Below are positions 9,254 through 24,422 of a stretch of 64,000 bases of DNA, in pieces. The stretch spans positions 3,539,011-3,603,010 of the forward strand of contig VCAZ01000012.1 in NCBI GenBank assembly GCA_005784505.1, written 5' to 3'. This stretch comes from Bagarius yarrelli. Its lineage: Eukaryota; Chordata; Actinopteri; Siluriformes; Sisoridae. The notes below the pieces were generated by a model. It worked only from the letters and a program-made list of their open reading frames with translations. It searched no databases and was not told where the DNA came from. The stretch's first letter is position 1; the number at the start of each line of letters is the position of its first letter. Made by a program: the position numbers and the translations under genes.

Positions 9254-12200
9254 CTGTTTAAAAGTGACGAAAGAGAGGAATCTCAGCGTCAGCATGATGC
9301 AAAGTGACGATTCTCTTCACAAAATAAAAAATAAATAAATAAAAAACTGTTCATACAGAGGTGGTAAGACAAATTCATAATGTAATGCTCGATATGCATC
9401 CTTACCAAGTCAAGTGTTTCATATGACCCTGTCTGCGTGTTATCTCCCAGCGCCAACTGTGAGAGTCATCAGCCAACAGCACATGACCCCACCTGCAAAG
9501 CGGCACAGACTTCTATCCATCGCAAGCAACAGGGGGACAAACAGCTCCTTGGGCAACACCTGGAAGAAATATAAAGAAAGAGTGTCGGAAACGACTAATT
9601 GCTGAACTTAAGATTAATCTTTCATTCTTATATCCTCTTACATGACAGATGACTTTGGATCCACTTAAAACAGTATGACCAAAGGTGGAAAAAGCAGTAG
9701 CTCGTGCACTCGAAAAATATCTGGGCTACCAGTTTTTATTTACAGCTGCTGCACAGACTACTTACCTTTCCATACGCGTGTGACAAAGGAACGTCCAGCA
9801 ATTAATTCATTTTCATAATTATATATTCGTTGTTGTTACGAAAACCCAGTTTTTGTGGTGTGGGATCTCTTTTTCGAATTGCCACTGTTTAAACATTTGA
9901 AACACGGCATTAGCTTAAACAGACTTGATACTATATAGCTGATAATAGCACAGTAGGATACAAAAAACTTTTATATAACCCAAACTCTAGCACAACAAGT
10001 GGCCACTTTTCATTTAGTCACAAAATGAATAAAGACGTTAGTTAAAAAACGACTGTGTAAAAACAAAAATCAGATCATAATAGAAATGTCAGTAAAAAAA
10101 CTTTTTTTTCTCACTTTTGATAAACACTTGTAGGTTTTCTCTAACTTACTTAAAAAAAGTATTAACGTATTAATTACTTTTCATTTTATTACACTTTCCT
10201 GTGCAGTGAATCAGTCCACTGGGCAAACATGTATAGCCAGACATCACATTTGAGTTCTGACATGTTCCCGATTTGTTTTATCTTAGTTTTTAACTGTTTT
10301 CACCAATCAACCTGAACATTTTAGTTAAACATGTACTTCCATAATACAGCTTCAGTTTTGCCAGCGCAAAAGAGACAGAAACTAAAGCAAGGTACTAAAG
10401 GTTTGCTTTTATTTGCCCATCTAAAACCGTGACAATGTCGCAATATATCAGCTAGTTAGAAAATCAAACGATGATTATACACACTTTGGTGAAGGAGGAA
10501 TATATTTTGAGGTCAGCCACAAGCAGAGCAGCTTTGAACGATGGCTGCAGAAAACAAAAGAACAGAAAGGAAATGAAACAAGAGATTTAAAGTGTGGTGG
10601 TGGATTATGTAACAGCAATGGTCAATCCTCTGTCAAGTCTTGACTTTTATGACCCAGTTGTTCGTGCTCAAAGTGATCACCGTATGCAACGGAGAGGAGT
10701 CACAGCACGTGGTTTGGCTTTCTGGCTTCTCTTACGTTCTCTTTGCCTGCAGCGTCAAATTCTTCATGGTGACAGCACGGAGCTGCCAGTCAAAAACTGC
10801 TCTTGCTAAAGTAGAGCATAACGACATCTTAATGACCGTGACACCTCCCCCAACGATACTGGGAAAGTACTTTTGGGCAGAAAGCTCGTATCTTCTTTCC
10901 TTCCAGAAAATGAGCAGCTGTGGCAGGGGGTTGCGGGAAGGGGGCTGGTGGTATTGAGGGAATGCAGAAAGCTTTGATTTAACTGGTAGTGTGATCTAAA
11001 GAGTTAAGCAAGAACGAAAAGGGGTCTTTCACAGCAATATGAGGGACGGCCCATCTCTGGCTGGCAGTCTCTGATGATATTCATTCCCGGGATTTGGGAT
11101 GGGAAGTGTAGGCCTATAGGGCTGGAAACAAGCCAAGACTGTACACGCCATCATCCAGGCATTAAAGACATAATAGGAAACTCAAGCCGCTTTACATTTC
11201 TGCCCTTTTCTGTGGTTTCACACTTCAGTAACATGATTTTCCAACCTCTCCTCGGCTTACAAAACGCCCCCGCTCTCATGGTTCTGCATTTCTGTTTTTA
11301 TATCTTTGTTCATGTGTGCATTGAGGTGATGGTCTCTCTTTTAGACAGAACGATTATTGGGAGCCTTGTGTTTAGGGTAAGCCGCAGGTGATGGTGTCCG
11401 TTTAGAAGAAGATGACACAATATGACCGAATGGTGAACTTGATTGGAAAGGAAGCAGACAAATGTAGAAGACAAAAACAAAAACGAAAGCGAGTGACACA
11501 CACATACACAGTGTATATCATCACCCAGTCATATGACACAACTGCATCTTCCTATACATGTAAAAATAGATACTGGACATTTTGTACACTCACTAACATG
11601 TTTTATGTGATTAATAATTAATGCAGTTACATTACATGAGTCATCTCATTAGGTAATGACTACATTGAATCCAAGGATGAAAATCCTGGACTGAGTGAGA
11701 CTGTTTCCAGTGTCTTTGAGGGAAAAGTTGTTTTGGAGGAGTTTTAGCCTTTGAAAGTACCGGCAAGTTGAGATTCCAGCAGAATGCTTAATTCCCGTAA
11801 TTGCAGGGAAGCAGAGGACTGGAACTAATTAAAAAAACCCTTTTTAAGTAACAAGAGAGGGGCTTTGGTGTGCGGCGAATTCAGGATGTGAGGCGCTGCA
11901 GCTGACCGAGTGTCGGGTGACGGTGAGTGGAAAGGAGGGGTAATAAAGTAGGGAGTGTTTGTCTGGCGTGGCATTGAAATCAGAGACATCCACAGCACAG
12001 AATGTATCAGCGTGTTCTCTGGCGGACTGTGTGTGTATACGAACAGGACAACATGAGCTTACACCCAAACTCATACACAAACCCTCAGGACCCTCTTCCT
12101 TTCTTCTTTTTAATTCTGCCTGACACTAAATAGGTGTAATCACATATGGTATTTGTGCATTCCTTAAATCACAGCCATACTCATGAATCATGCAAACATA

Positions 12201-15200
12201 TACTAGAAACCATTCACCCTAAAGCCTAAACCATTTTGTGATTCATTTTAAAAACAGTCCAGGAAACGTAGGTGTGCAAGGTTGTAGGCAGGAAGTGTGG
12301 GTGTGAAAGTGGATGGTATCAAGGTGAGGAAAACAACACATCAAATTTTATTGCTTTGACTTCCTCCTGAGACCTACGGGAACGGAGACATAGGTAGCGC
12401 ACACGTGAACACACACACCAAAAGCTTGTAAATGATACAAATTAGGACTGCATTTCGTGAATAAAAGCATTAGGACACCTGACCATAACATCCGTATATG
12501 TTTGTTTGAACTTTTTTTTTTTTTTTATTAAAGATTTAGTCGCACTTCTACGTCTATAACAAGCTCCAAACTACTAGAAATAAGTGTGGCAGTAAAGAGT
12601 TACTATTCAGACCTAATAGTATCAGGGAGTTCAGACACTAATGTTGGATGAAAAGTTCTGGGCTGCAGTCTGTTCAGTGGAGTAAAAGGACAAGGCTCTG
12701 TGTGGAACATTTCTCATGGAGCTTATGAGGACACCTCCGGCTTTGTAATGGTTACATTTTTAGTTTTTTGTTTTACATTTTTCATTATATATATTGTATC
12801 CTGAGCCACGTATTGTGATATCATATCATGAAGCCCTTGCCAATGTACAGCCCAATTTTAACAGTATATTTAACAGTCTAATTAGAAAGGTACTATCAAA
12901 GGCATCGCCTCTCGTCTAGACACTTTGCTGCAGAATCTTAACTCTCTTTTAAACAGTTTGCACCTTCACCTGTCTAAAGCGAGTACCACTCCTGTGCTCG
13001 AGTTAAAAGGCCTCGTTCATGAGCACATCCGACGTGCGAGGAAACAACAAAGACAGAGTTTGTTTAAACATATAAGAGTTGAGAAATCATTGAATGCCTA
13101 ACATCTATATTGTCAAACGGCTGCCAAATAGGTCCACATGTCCCTGTTCAGCCATAAGAGTAAACAAGGAGACTGTTGTTGCTGTACTGGGCTGATAATC
13201 CAAAGATACGTCTTTTTCCTGTGGCATTTATGTTCATAATGAACGTTAGAACAGACAGACAGCATGGTTAAGATAACATTATATCAGTAGTGTTGGTGGT
13301 TTGATAGTGTCTTAACGCTTTAAAACATTTTTTAACAAGTTTAATGCCAAAAACAGCAAAAAAGCTTAAGTACTACTGGCTACAGATGCTGAATCCTTTT
13401 TATAAATCCATTTCGAAATACTAGGCTGGAATGTTGAACTTGGATGTGCTGATGGGAAAACAACTTTGCTCCATTCACTCAGTACTGAAGCTTTAACCTT
13501 CTATTCAAACACTCGAGTTAACAATTATTCATGCTCATAGCTAGAAACAGCTAATGCACTGGAACGCTGAAAGACACACCCAGGGGTTCAGAAGTTTAAA
13601 CACGCAGGCTGTTAGCCTTTAAAATCACTGATGCATGTTGTATCCATAACACAATTTAATTCTCACAATCGCACAGACACTGTGGTACTTCATAAAACAT
13701 TAGAGAAAAGTTCAAATAAGAAATATGACTCTACACACGTTTAAATGATTAACTATTTACTGCCCAAAGGTCTTTCCACCTTAAATTTTCATCCGGAATT
13801 TTTTCCATGTTAAAAGATAAATACGGCCTCACATTGTGTCAAGCACGTTTACACACTGCCTCCGAAACTGCTGTCCTTTAAAAAATACAAACTGCGTTTA
13901 ATTTTATGCATTTTTCACATCCATAGCCTGAATTTTGAGAGCCACCGTACAAGAGAAAGCCACAATCCAGAATGCTGAGACGCCACTGTATCCTATTATA
14001 TGAGTGTGTAGCGCAGTGGTTGAGTTGTTGGACAGCTAATTGGAAGATCTGGGTTTGATTGCCAGCACTACCAAGCTACCACCGCTGGGCCCCTGAGCAA
14101 AATGTTAGTCGCTCTGGATAATAGAGCCTCTTTTCAGGATAAATTGGTTTACGTAAATTGGTGGCTGCTGTTATAATACGAGTCACTGACATCCTAAAAT
14201 TAACTTTAAATCTCTGAATAATTTTAGGAAAACAATACGGAAGACCAGATTTTTGTATTCATTATGTTGTTTACAAGCAGTTAAAATCATTTAAGAAATG
14301 GTTGGTTAAGAAATAGAGAGTGTGATTTAATATTATAACAGGACAGCAGTTACAATGAGTTAAACAACTTAATCTTGGTCTCTAGATCTCTAACCCCTTT
14401 TTCCCCAAAAAAGGTGTTTGTGAGAAGTGTGTGAAGTTGCTAATCAGGCTTTAGGTAGACGTCACGGCACGAGTGTAAGGGCTTGAAGTGACTGATCTAC
14501 GAGACTGAGTGGTTCCTGCTCTCTGCATCGCTAAGTCTAACACCTGGAGTTCAAAATCTTGAGCACAGTGAGCATCCTCCTCTTTTCCACACCTCTTGTT
14601 CTGTGAAGGGAGGGCTGTAAATAGAAACTCACACTTCTTCACACCCCCACCCGCCGCTTGAGAGGGGGGGAAAACCCCAAAAACAACAGCCCCCACAAGG
14701 GTCCTGTAAGGCTGCACTACCAAATCTGCTACCTGCAGGAGTTGTTATGTGTGTGTGTGTGTGTGTGTTGTATTAACCTGTGTTGATTAGATTTGCTGGC
14801 AAGTAACAAATGAAGTCAGCAGCTTTGAGTCTCACATCCTGGTCCTCATCCTGCAGGAGGGTGAAGAGACTCCGCCAAAGTTCTAGGGTATGGCTGATAC
14901 CTGACACACACACAAACACATACTTAAAGAACTTTTTTCTTTTCTTCACTTATCTTTTGCTCTTTATTACATACACTGTGTGGCCAAAAGTATTGGAACA
15001 TCTGACCATCACATCAATGTGTTATTTCAACATCCTATTCCAGATTTTGTCTCATTCTTACCCCTATAACCTCCTTCACACATCTGGAAAGGATTTTTAC
15101 TAGATTGTAGAGTGTGTACAGTGTTTGTGTCTTTTAGTTCCAGTAAAGGGAAATAATAATAATACAGCGCACAGTGTCCAACTCTGTGCCAAATAACCAG

Positions 15201-16725
15201 CAACAGCCAACTCGAATCGATGATGAATATACAAAGTTTAGCCATACAGTGTAAATATCTAGGAATTGCTATGTACTCACCTATAGGCAGAGTGTCAGAG
15301 GTCAGCAGGGTGGGTGTGACCTTAACCAGCATCTCTGGAGCCATCTGTTTGACCTCGACTGGCTGCACTTCACTACAGTCCTGAGTCACCAGCGCCACCC
15401 AGCGGGCAGCGTCAGGCTCTGAGAGCCGGTTCTATACGCAGAAAACACAGGCCTCACCTTTAATAATGATTTTTGTGGCTTTGATATATATTAAGCACCC
15501 GAATCCAAAGGACATTTATCTGAATCGTGTAAATAAAGGCAATGACAGGAACAAACATGATCTGTAAATCGGATTATAAAGAGTGCGTTGTTATAATACA
15601 TAAGTGCCCGAATAAACTCACAGCTGCACAGCCTACGTCACCTAACACCTAGCAGCTAATCACATAATGACCGCTCACAAACATCTCAATGACTTACAAA
15701 CAACACAAACAGCTCGTGAGGAAGAGTTCAACTAATCCAGCTGTCCAACCTTTTCCAGAGACAGCATCCAAACTGTTTATATAAACATTGTGTACACATA
15801 CAAATATAAACATCTTTAATGTGATAAAAGATTTTTAATTTATAGTTTTATCTAGGTTTTTAACAATAGTTAAAAAGTAATATATATAGTGCTGTACTGC
15901 TTTTAGATATTTCCTGTTTTCCTGACTCCAAATATAACTCCAAAAGTTGTTCTAAAATGTTGCAGAAAAAAAAAAGGTTTTTAAACCAGCTTGCCAAATT
16001 TAGCTCCCAGACCTCACCGTGAATCAGCAGAACTCAGACTTGAATTGTGTATTGTGGGCAAAACTAATTGCAACCTGCCTAGCCATCACACAGGAGGTTA
16101 CAGAATTTCTAAGGATACCAACAGAAACAGGCATCTAAATAACACAGGAATGGATAAAAAAAAAACAAAAAAACCCCCACAAAGTCATTGGATTGTGAAG
16201 AACATCACACGTCTCAGTCAGTGTATTTAATTTAGTTTTGAAACTGAAGAATGCGAACTACATACACATGCATTTTCCACCAAAAAAAGCTACACTACAT
16301 TAATTTGTAAAATTAAATTAGGATTTTTCTTTCAAACTACGAAACATAATTACAACATATTATGGCTGTACTCATGTTTGACGCACGGTAATGAAAGAGG
16401 AATTTGGCTAAATGCGCGATGTGATCATGTTACACAACTGGTGCCATGCCAAATCTATAAAAAAGCAGGACTCATTTAAAAAGCAAAACAAAAACTTTAA
16501 AAACTTTTGGTTGATTTCACGTTTATATCTGTCTGTCTGCCTATCTATCAGTTATATTGAACTCAAGCTGAGTCTAGACTGCCCCTGACTGTACTTCCCC
16601 TTTTCCACACAATGACCCTCTCGTTTTTAGTTCCCACTCGTCTTCCTTACCAACGGCGTTTTCTCAGCCAGGTGCACCACCAGTCGGGAGGCCAAAGAGA
16701 GGGCAGCGCAATGCAGCTCCAAGCT

Positions 16726-16766
<41 letters not shown>

Positions 16767-19700
16767 TAATCATTATATAGTTCTATGTTCAAGAGGTTTT
16801 GTAAAGTAGGGCGAAGTCTACTGGATACAGTAAATAAACAAACAAACAAATCAGAACACACAACACTGCAGAAGGTGGTTATGTTTATAAACAGCAGCAG
16901 GATCGCGTCTGTGTGGTCACCAAAGCTTTCACAAAAGCATCAGTGTTGTAAAAAATGTTGAAGGCACCATAAGATTTACTACAGAGTGTTGGAACTCGAC
17001 TACGCCAGGCAAATGTGCAAATATACAACGGCTTCAACAGTGACATAAGTCAAAGGACAAGTGTGCAGAAAGGTTACACAATCCCGCAAAGCAAAGCAGT
17101 AGAACGTTGTTGCTCAATCGCAGAGCAACTGCTGCACAATCCCACCAGACCGCTTTCACAACACAGATTAGCTGGGTCGAGGGGCGTTCTGGTTCTAAAT
17201 GGCAGGGCTTTTTGTAATTCTATACTGAGCATTCATACAGGCCTGAAATGATAAAGAAAAGGGCATGTAATTCAGACTCGAGGCCCCTTTAGCCATACAC
17301 TAAAAAACACACAACACACTCGCACACCTGTCTCCAGGTGCGTGACCCAACGACAGACACCCACATGCCCCCACTCGCACCCTTACCCAAACATACAGAC
17401 ACTTATGTGCAAGTGCATACGATAACCACAGGTACACAGGCACATGGAGGTAGCGGTGAGCCTTTAAATGGTGAAAATCAATAGCCTTCATGCTGTATCT
17501 CGGCTGTGAATGGATGATTGGCGTTTACAGGAGAGATGCTTACCACAGGCATGTGTGGTCCCTTTCATGGTGGAAGCCCACATCTGAGACCATTGCGACC
17601 TTCCTCCCTGCCAGCACACTACGAACGACCTTCTGCCACCACTGCGGTCGTACCCACAGCCCTAACCGCTGCTATTCATCAGGATCGGGTGTTCGCAAAG
17701 ACAGAACTAAGTAGGCTGGTGGGTTTTTGGTGTCAGTGGAAATCTTTTCGGGGTGTGGTAAATGCGTTAAATGATTGCGCTATCCAAAATATTTCAATGC
17801 TGCTTATTACACAAATGAACAGCAGCTGTGCAAAGTTCTCACCAATGGCTGATTTTTTATCTTGTTGCTGTTATTGTTCAAGGTGTTGGACACTGTTCAA
17901 ACTGTGCTTACCTGTATGTGAACGACTCTGCCACAGAGAGGAGGTGATCTAGTGCCTGGTCGTCACTTATAGGAGTACTATTGTCCTGCCATGGGAGAAT
18001 AGAGGACAGAGGAAGGACTGACAGAAGCTGCAGAATCTGTAAGGAAAATGTAAAAATACAATCTCAGACTGTTACAAATCTGAGGATGTCTTCTTTTTAG
18101 AAAACCTCCATACAGCACTACTGACAACTGCACAACATCCTCAACATAATTACCTTATTAAAAGTTTCAGATGAAATCAGTTACCATGGGGGCGGTGGTG
18201 GTTTAATGGTTAAAGTCAATCTGAGGGGCAGGGGTTTCGCCACAATGCACTGGCTTTGTGAAGGCCTTAAAAACCTTTCTGAGCCAGGGGCTGACAGTGC
18301 TCTGATCTAATCTTCTCCCATTGCTGCTATCTATCTGCCGTCTCACCGTCTGTTGGTCTGTCTATCTGCTTATCCATCCATCCGTTAATCAGTATTTTTG
18401 TGAGTAAGCCTTAGGGTTACGTTGCGGCTTGGTTATCAAAAGTCTAAACTGTATTATTTGCAAAAAGCTGTTGATCTGACAACTTCAGCTGAAATCTGAA
18501 TTTTTTACTGTGGCTAACTTAAATACTGATATTATGTATTAGTATTAGAAGTGGTTAAAATTATTCCCTCATCATCTATTTTTTCACCTATCCATCCACC
18601 TATCCAACCACCTAAAAATTATAACAAAACGTATTTCAATAAGCACTTAACTACAAATCCATGTAGTATCTGAATCTACAGACGGGGCGTTTTTATGTAA
18701 ATTAACAATTAGAAATAAACATGAATGTTTAACACAGACTGTTGGCCTTTTGATTATAGGAATCTCGATCATTAATAATGTAACTGCAAGTGTTTTATTC
18801 ATTCTGTTGTCAGGCTTATGCTCTTCCTTCGTTCGCAGAAAAAAAAAGAAGATTCAACCCTATCCAAAACCAGTCAAGGTAAAGCTGTTCTCTAATCTGC
18901 AATGGAAAAAAGTTGGTTATCTTTTCAGTTTATACCATTTTAAAAATGTCGACTGTCACCATGGTGTAGTTTTAGTGGGGTCGCTGAGGACCCAGAGATG
19001 TGTGCTGCACCCCAGACCAACTCACCTTACATTACATTTACATACTGTCTAAATAAGAATATTAAAGCTGAGTAAACAAAATACCGCCATTCAACAGACT
19101 CGAGCCATAATCTTGTGGGAAGCCTTCAGAGTTTTTTTTTTGAAAGAGTAAGATAAACTATTCAATTCAAAAAACATATATGGATGTAATAGTCAGGTGT
19201 TCCAATACTAATTATATACACTACTAGTGTAAATATTTCATGGTACAAAAGGTTCAACAACCAGTAACATTACTTCTGATTGTACATGATTGTAACGAGA
19301 CCAGGAGGGCAAATATATGCTGAATTCCATTACTACAGAGTTGATGATAACTGAGGCAGGCATAAAGGTGGTGATAGAACCTTGACCGTAATGCTTAAAG
19401 GAGCTTTTTAAGCTGCTGTTTAAGACCAACACAATAAACTCACCTAGAGCATAAAAACGTACACCTAGAGTTCTAGAAAAGTCTTTGGTCCAAAAGTTGT
19501 CCCCTTTGCTTGACAAAAATGAGAAGTCCCTTTAACTGTTGCTTGTTTTAACTGTGAAATATCAATACAAATTTTGTTTTATATTAACTATACAAAAAAG
19601 TGAACTTTTGGATTTACTGCTATATGAAATTAAATGAATATGTTGTCATAAGATAGCTTGTCGATTCAGATGCATCTTTAAGACTGATAATCAGACAAGA

Positions 19701-22700
19701 AGTGATTAAAATAGCGTTTTCTCAGTCTACAGCTGTGTGTCTACACATCTGTCTGTCTCTGTCTCACACACACTACAAACGTGATCTAAAACTAAAAAGC
19801 ATCGTGGCCATGGTCACTAGAGAGAACCTACCAACTATTAAACCCTATCCCAGTGTGTCTTATTCCCTCTGTTTTTTTCCCCCAGAATGCTTAGTGGCAC
19901 AGAGGGCTTAACCAGGCCAAAATCAGTCCCTGGAGAAAGCAGGAGCAGTTTCACAGCAGCCTTTGAACAACGGCAGGCCAATAAAATCCAGGGCAGGATA
20001 CAGCAGCACACTGAACAGATGATAAACACACACGCATGCACACACCATGTGTCGGGAACATGTGTTTTGAGTGCGCGCACGCACACCACCTTTTTGATCA
20101 AAACACCACCTCTTCATCTCCTTTTGTGTTGTGTTTGTTCTTAAGTGAAAAAAAAAATCACCACACAAAATAAAAGCAGAGAGGCTATTGTTCATTCAGC
20201 CAATCAGAATCCCTTGTTTGTATTGTCTTGCATTTATCATTGAACAGCTGGAGTTATAGAACAAAGCACTTGCAGAAGCAGAAAGCAGAAAATGCCTGAT
20301 TGAGATGATCGATGCTCAGGGTTCAGTTACTGAAAACAATTTCTAAAAGCACAAGTTTACACATTATTCAACAAGATATACATGTTGGATGCAACAAATA
20401 CCTATATGGCTAAAAGACTAGATTAGCCACAGAATAAGCATAGTAAGTAAGAAACACAAACACTGTTCCAGATGAGACAAGCCATGAAAAAAGCATGTTA
20501 TGGTAGTGGAAGAACTTGAGTGTCCTGCAATGGTGTGGTGGATCAGTGGTTAAAGTGTTGGACTGATATTTGTAAAAAGAGGGCTCGATTCCCAGCACTA
20601 CCCGCTGGGCCCTGAGAAGGCGCTAACACCAACAGTTCAATGTATAAAACGAGATAATGAAGTAGATAAGGATAAAGGCGTCCGCCAAATGCGGATATGT
20701 AAATGCCTGTTGCAACCCGATGAAACCTTTGTTGACTAACTGAAACACAGACTAACCCCAGACCTCCTACCTGACATGAGCACAATGCTAATAATACTGT
20801 ATTTCCAGTATGAAAGTAATTATAGAAGTAAGTTAATCTTAAATCTGGAATCCTGGTGTATATTGTTTTATATTGTTGATAATAGATTTTCCCCGTTTAT
20901 TTGTTAACGGGTTCTCGTTTTTAGAAAAAGATAAGGTCATATTATGTAAACTTTTTAGCACACTGTAATTATACATATATGATTTACACATATACACTAT
21001 TATTTATAAACTTTGTATGATTTGGGAAATAATGCAGCATCTCTCACCTTGGCTAGGCAGGTCGGGTGTGGCTCACGTAATGCCAGGTAGTTAAAGTGGA
21101 AATGCTAAGGTCAAACGGCAGAGGTTGGTGTTCCTGAATCGTATGCGCCTTTCAAGAGGCGCTCCAGTGCCAGCTGCCTACTCTCGTGGGACATTTCAGC
21201 AGGTAAATAGTAGGTCCTTAAGATGCCCCTGTCCTTTTGTGTGTTCCACAGTGATGAGGAGTTCATAGCAATGCTGGCTGCCAAATGTGCCAGACTCTGT
21301 AGGTATGGTATGGCCCCAGGACCAGAGAGATGCACCTCAGCAGAATTGTGAGGAGCCACAAGCTCGGATCCATAAGAATGGATAAGGTCTCTGCACAAAG
21401 CGTCTTCAACTGAGAATCTGAAAAAGGCACTTGTGAGACTTATTACTTGGTAAGTAATTAAAGTAAATAAAGAATTTTCATGGCAAATATGGACGTGAAA
21501 TAATATGTTTGATACAGATATTTGCTATGCTAAAAAATTATAGCGTATAGTATTATATATAGTATTATATAGTAAGATTTGCAGAGAGACTTGTAAGGCA
21601 GGCACGCAGTTTATTCACATACACGGATTAAAAACGTGTTTAATTGTTGTCATGAAAACTTCACCTTTTTCAATATCAGCTCTATAGTTTTTCAGTAACA
21701 AAACAAGCGAAATGTTTTGCCAAGAAAATGAGGGAAAATGTCATCATTGTCTTTAAAAAGTATTTTACTTCATAGACGTTTCCACATTATTACATACACG
21801 TATAAATAGATTGTTTATTGCCATTTTACTATATTTTGTCTTTGCGAAATAAGAAAAAGGATTAATAATAAAAAAGGATTCAAAAATTGGAAAATATAAA
21901 ATGTGTACAAAAGCCCATAATTCTGTACATAAACCTGAATTAATATCAGTGTTGGTCTGAAAGATAGCATCATGGTTGCAGTATTTCTTTTGAACAGGAA
22001 GGAATATGGTGTAATTCGATTTTGGTACCTAGTAACTCATAGTTTATGTAGTTTGTTTGGCTTTACAAATTAGATCAACTACAGCAGCAGTGTGTAATAG
22101 TAACTGTAATAATGTTTTCGCCACTCCTCTAGTCTGTCCGTGTTCATACATTCAGCTGATGACACTTTGGATGGTGATTTTTTGAGAGGGTGGGACGTTA
22201 GCCAAAGAGGCTGCTGTTGACATTTTACTGTATTACTTATGGCCTACTGTAGCTTTAAGTATGCCTGCTAGGTTTAATCCTTTACTCACATAATTTAAAT
22301 GCTCAATATACGGTCAAAAGTATGTAAACGCCCGAATATAACTGTATACAGATCTTTCCTATTTGGAAGAACATAAGTGTTCAATATGGTTTGGTATTTT
22401 GTGCTGTTGTTCCACAGTTTGACATTACAATGTCATAGTTACAACATTTAATACAGGCCCTGATTAATGATCAACTATACTTGAAGATTAAGAGCCTTGG
22501 TTTAAGCACCAAGTAGTAGCAGGCTAATGGTGTTGGAAACTGAAACCCAACTGACACTTTGACAGATATCAGTGTCTGCCTTTTTGTGCTTTATGGTTAA
22601 AACAGAGATAATGTCAGAATGACCGTGGTTTTTATACAGGACGTTTACTAATCACTACTCGGGCCATATAGTGAACGTATGACCAGATGATTCAGAAATC

Positions 22701-24346
22701 TTAACTATAAGATTGTGGATTTGAGCAAGGTCCTTAACCTCTTAATTGCTCAGTTTTAGAAATAAAATATATGTTAGTTGCTCTGGATAAGAGTGTTTGC
22801 CAAATGCTATAAATGTAAATGCAAGTTATCCTAATTGAAAAGTTGGGCACCACTAAAAGTCCAAAAAATATTAATGCTTAGTAAAAACTTAACATAGATA
22901 ATAAAGTACTGCAAAAGCAAGAAAAGGCATGCTTTCCTGTAAAGGTCTTTGTTTTTTGCTTGGCACAGAACTGTATCCAGTGATCACAACATCTTTCTCC
23001 AGCACAATTACCCCTTGTATTGTCTTCCTGTCAACTATGCAACTGTTGTCCTTCTGATTTAACAGTATATAAAACGACAAAAATCATTGCCTTATTCTGG
23101 GTTAAACCATGTTAATTACAAGCAATTAAATTGAAAAAAAAAAAAATCACATTTCTAAAATAAAACCATTATAAAAAAGGGCTGAATTTGACTTAAGGGG
23201 AACATGGAGGTTAAAAGCGCTGAAACTCTGCACCGCTAATCCATCTGAAAACTTCTGCTGCTTTACTTACACAGTGTACATGCAGAGGCAGCAGCTTCTT
23301 TAACAACCACGGCCTATAAATGGCCCAGCATATGGAGCACAGACGGCAGACAGTTCTTTATGCATTCCTGCTATACAGAGTGTCGGTGTGTCCGAGTGTG
23401 TCAGTTCTGTTACGTTACACTGGGAACTATGGACTCGGTTACAGAAAGGAATTGATGCATCAGACCACCATAGACAAATAAAAAACTACATCCTCAAAAA
23501 CAGGCTTTCCCATTACTTAGAAAAGAAACACTGGGCACCTGTGTGAACATGTACTTTGGAATGCTTTCAATGACAGGGCAGCAAATGCAAACAGTGCAAA
23601 CATAGCTTCTAAAAACAATGCTAGAAAGAGAGAGAGATAGAGGCAGAAGAGAAGTGATAGTAAGTAAGTCTATTCCATTCATTGTCATTGTGCAAGGACA
23701 TGTACAGAGCAAGAAATGAGTTTTCATATCCATCGGTTGGGGTCAGAGCGTGGGTAGCTATAGATACAGCGCCCTGGAGCAGGAGGGGTTATCTTGCTCA
23801 AGGACAACAGTGTTGACTGCCAGAGTGGGCTAACCGAGGGTTTTGGTCTCAGATTAACCATCAGACCGTAACATTTGAGCCCCCTGCCCCTTTGAAATGT
23901 TCTAATTGCGTTATATATTGATATTGGCTATGTCCAGCACACCTGCAGTAAACAAATAAGTGTGTTGTGTTGGGGTCCAGTCAAAACTTTTAGGGCTGCA
24001 TCATCATCAAAACATCGACACCCCCCCCAACACCACCACACCTCCACCAAACACCACCCAATCCCCCACCAAGACCACAACACACACCAACACACACACA
24101 CCCCGCCACTAGCATTTACACTCCTATAAAACAGTCAACACTTTACCCTATTACCCCTTTACACCTGAATGGGGCATGACAGAAAGGTGCTGGAGCACTG
24201 CAGAGCGACTTTTTTATGACATTAAAAAAAGTTAGGGGCCTTGCTCAGTTTCCCCTTCTATTGCAAATTATCACCAACAATAAAGCCTATCCCCAACCTC
24301 TATTTAAAATATTTATGTAAGATAAAAGACTAGTGCACACAAGGAA

Positions 24347-24386
<40 letters not shown>

Positions 24387-24387
24387 A

Positions 24388-24422
<35 letters not shown>

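Noticed and set aside
9254..9295. Met at 9293-9295 as the start of an independent protein ending at 8939
   Set aside because: The upstream codons belong to the intron polypyrimidine tract; homology begins exactly at the acceptor (DEEFLFEKG).
10594..10957. Plus-strand frames of 71 and 105 codons
   Set aside because: Two overlapping frames with no recognised domain, no partner exons and no promoter signs.
14451..14723. Minus-strand 90-codon frame as an extra thada exon
   Set aside because: No similarity to the human segment expected between E13 and E14, and no convincing splice pair.
21103..21105. TGA in thada E9 as a selenocysteine codon
   Set aside because: THADA is not a selenoprotein, no Cys or Sec is expected there, and a TAG follows two codons later.
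21093..21170. A 77-bp intron (donor GAGA|GTAGGC) removing the stops from thada E9
   Set aside because: It would also remove RQLALERLLK, which matches a conserved human segment, and the donor is weak.
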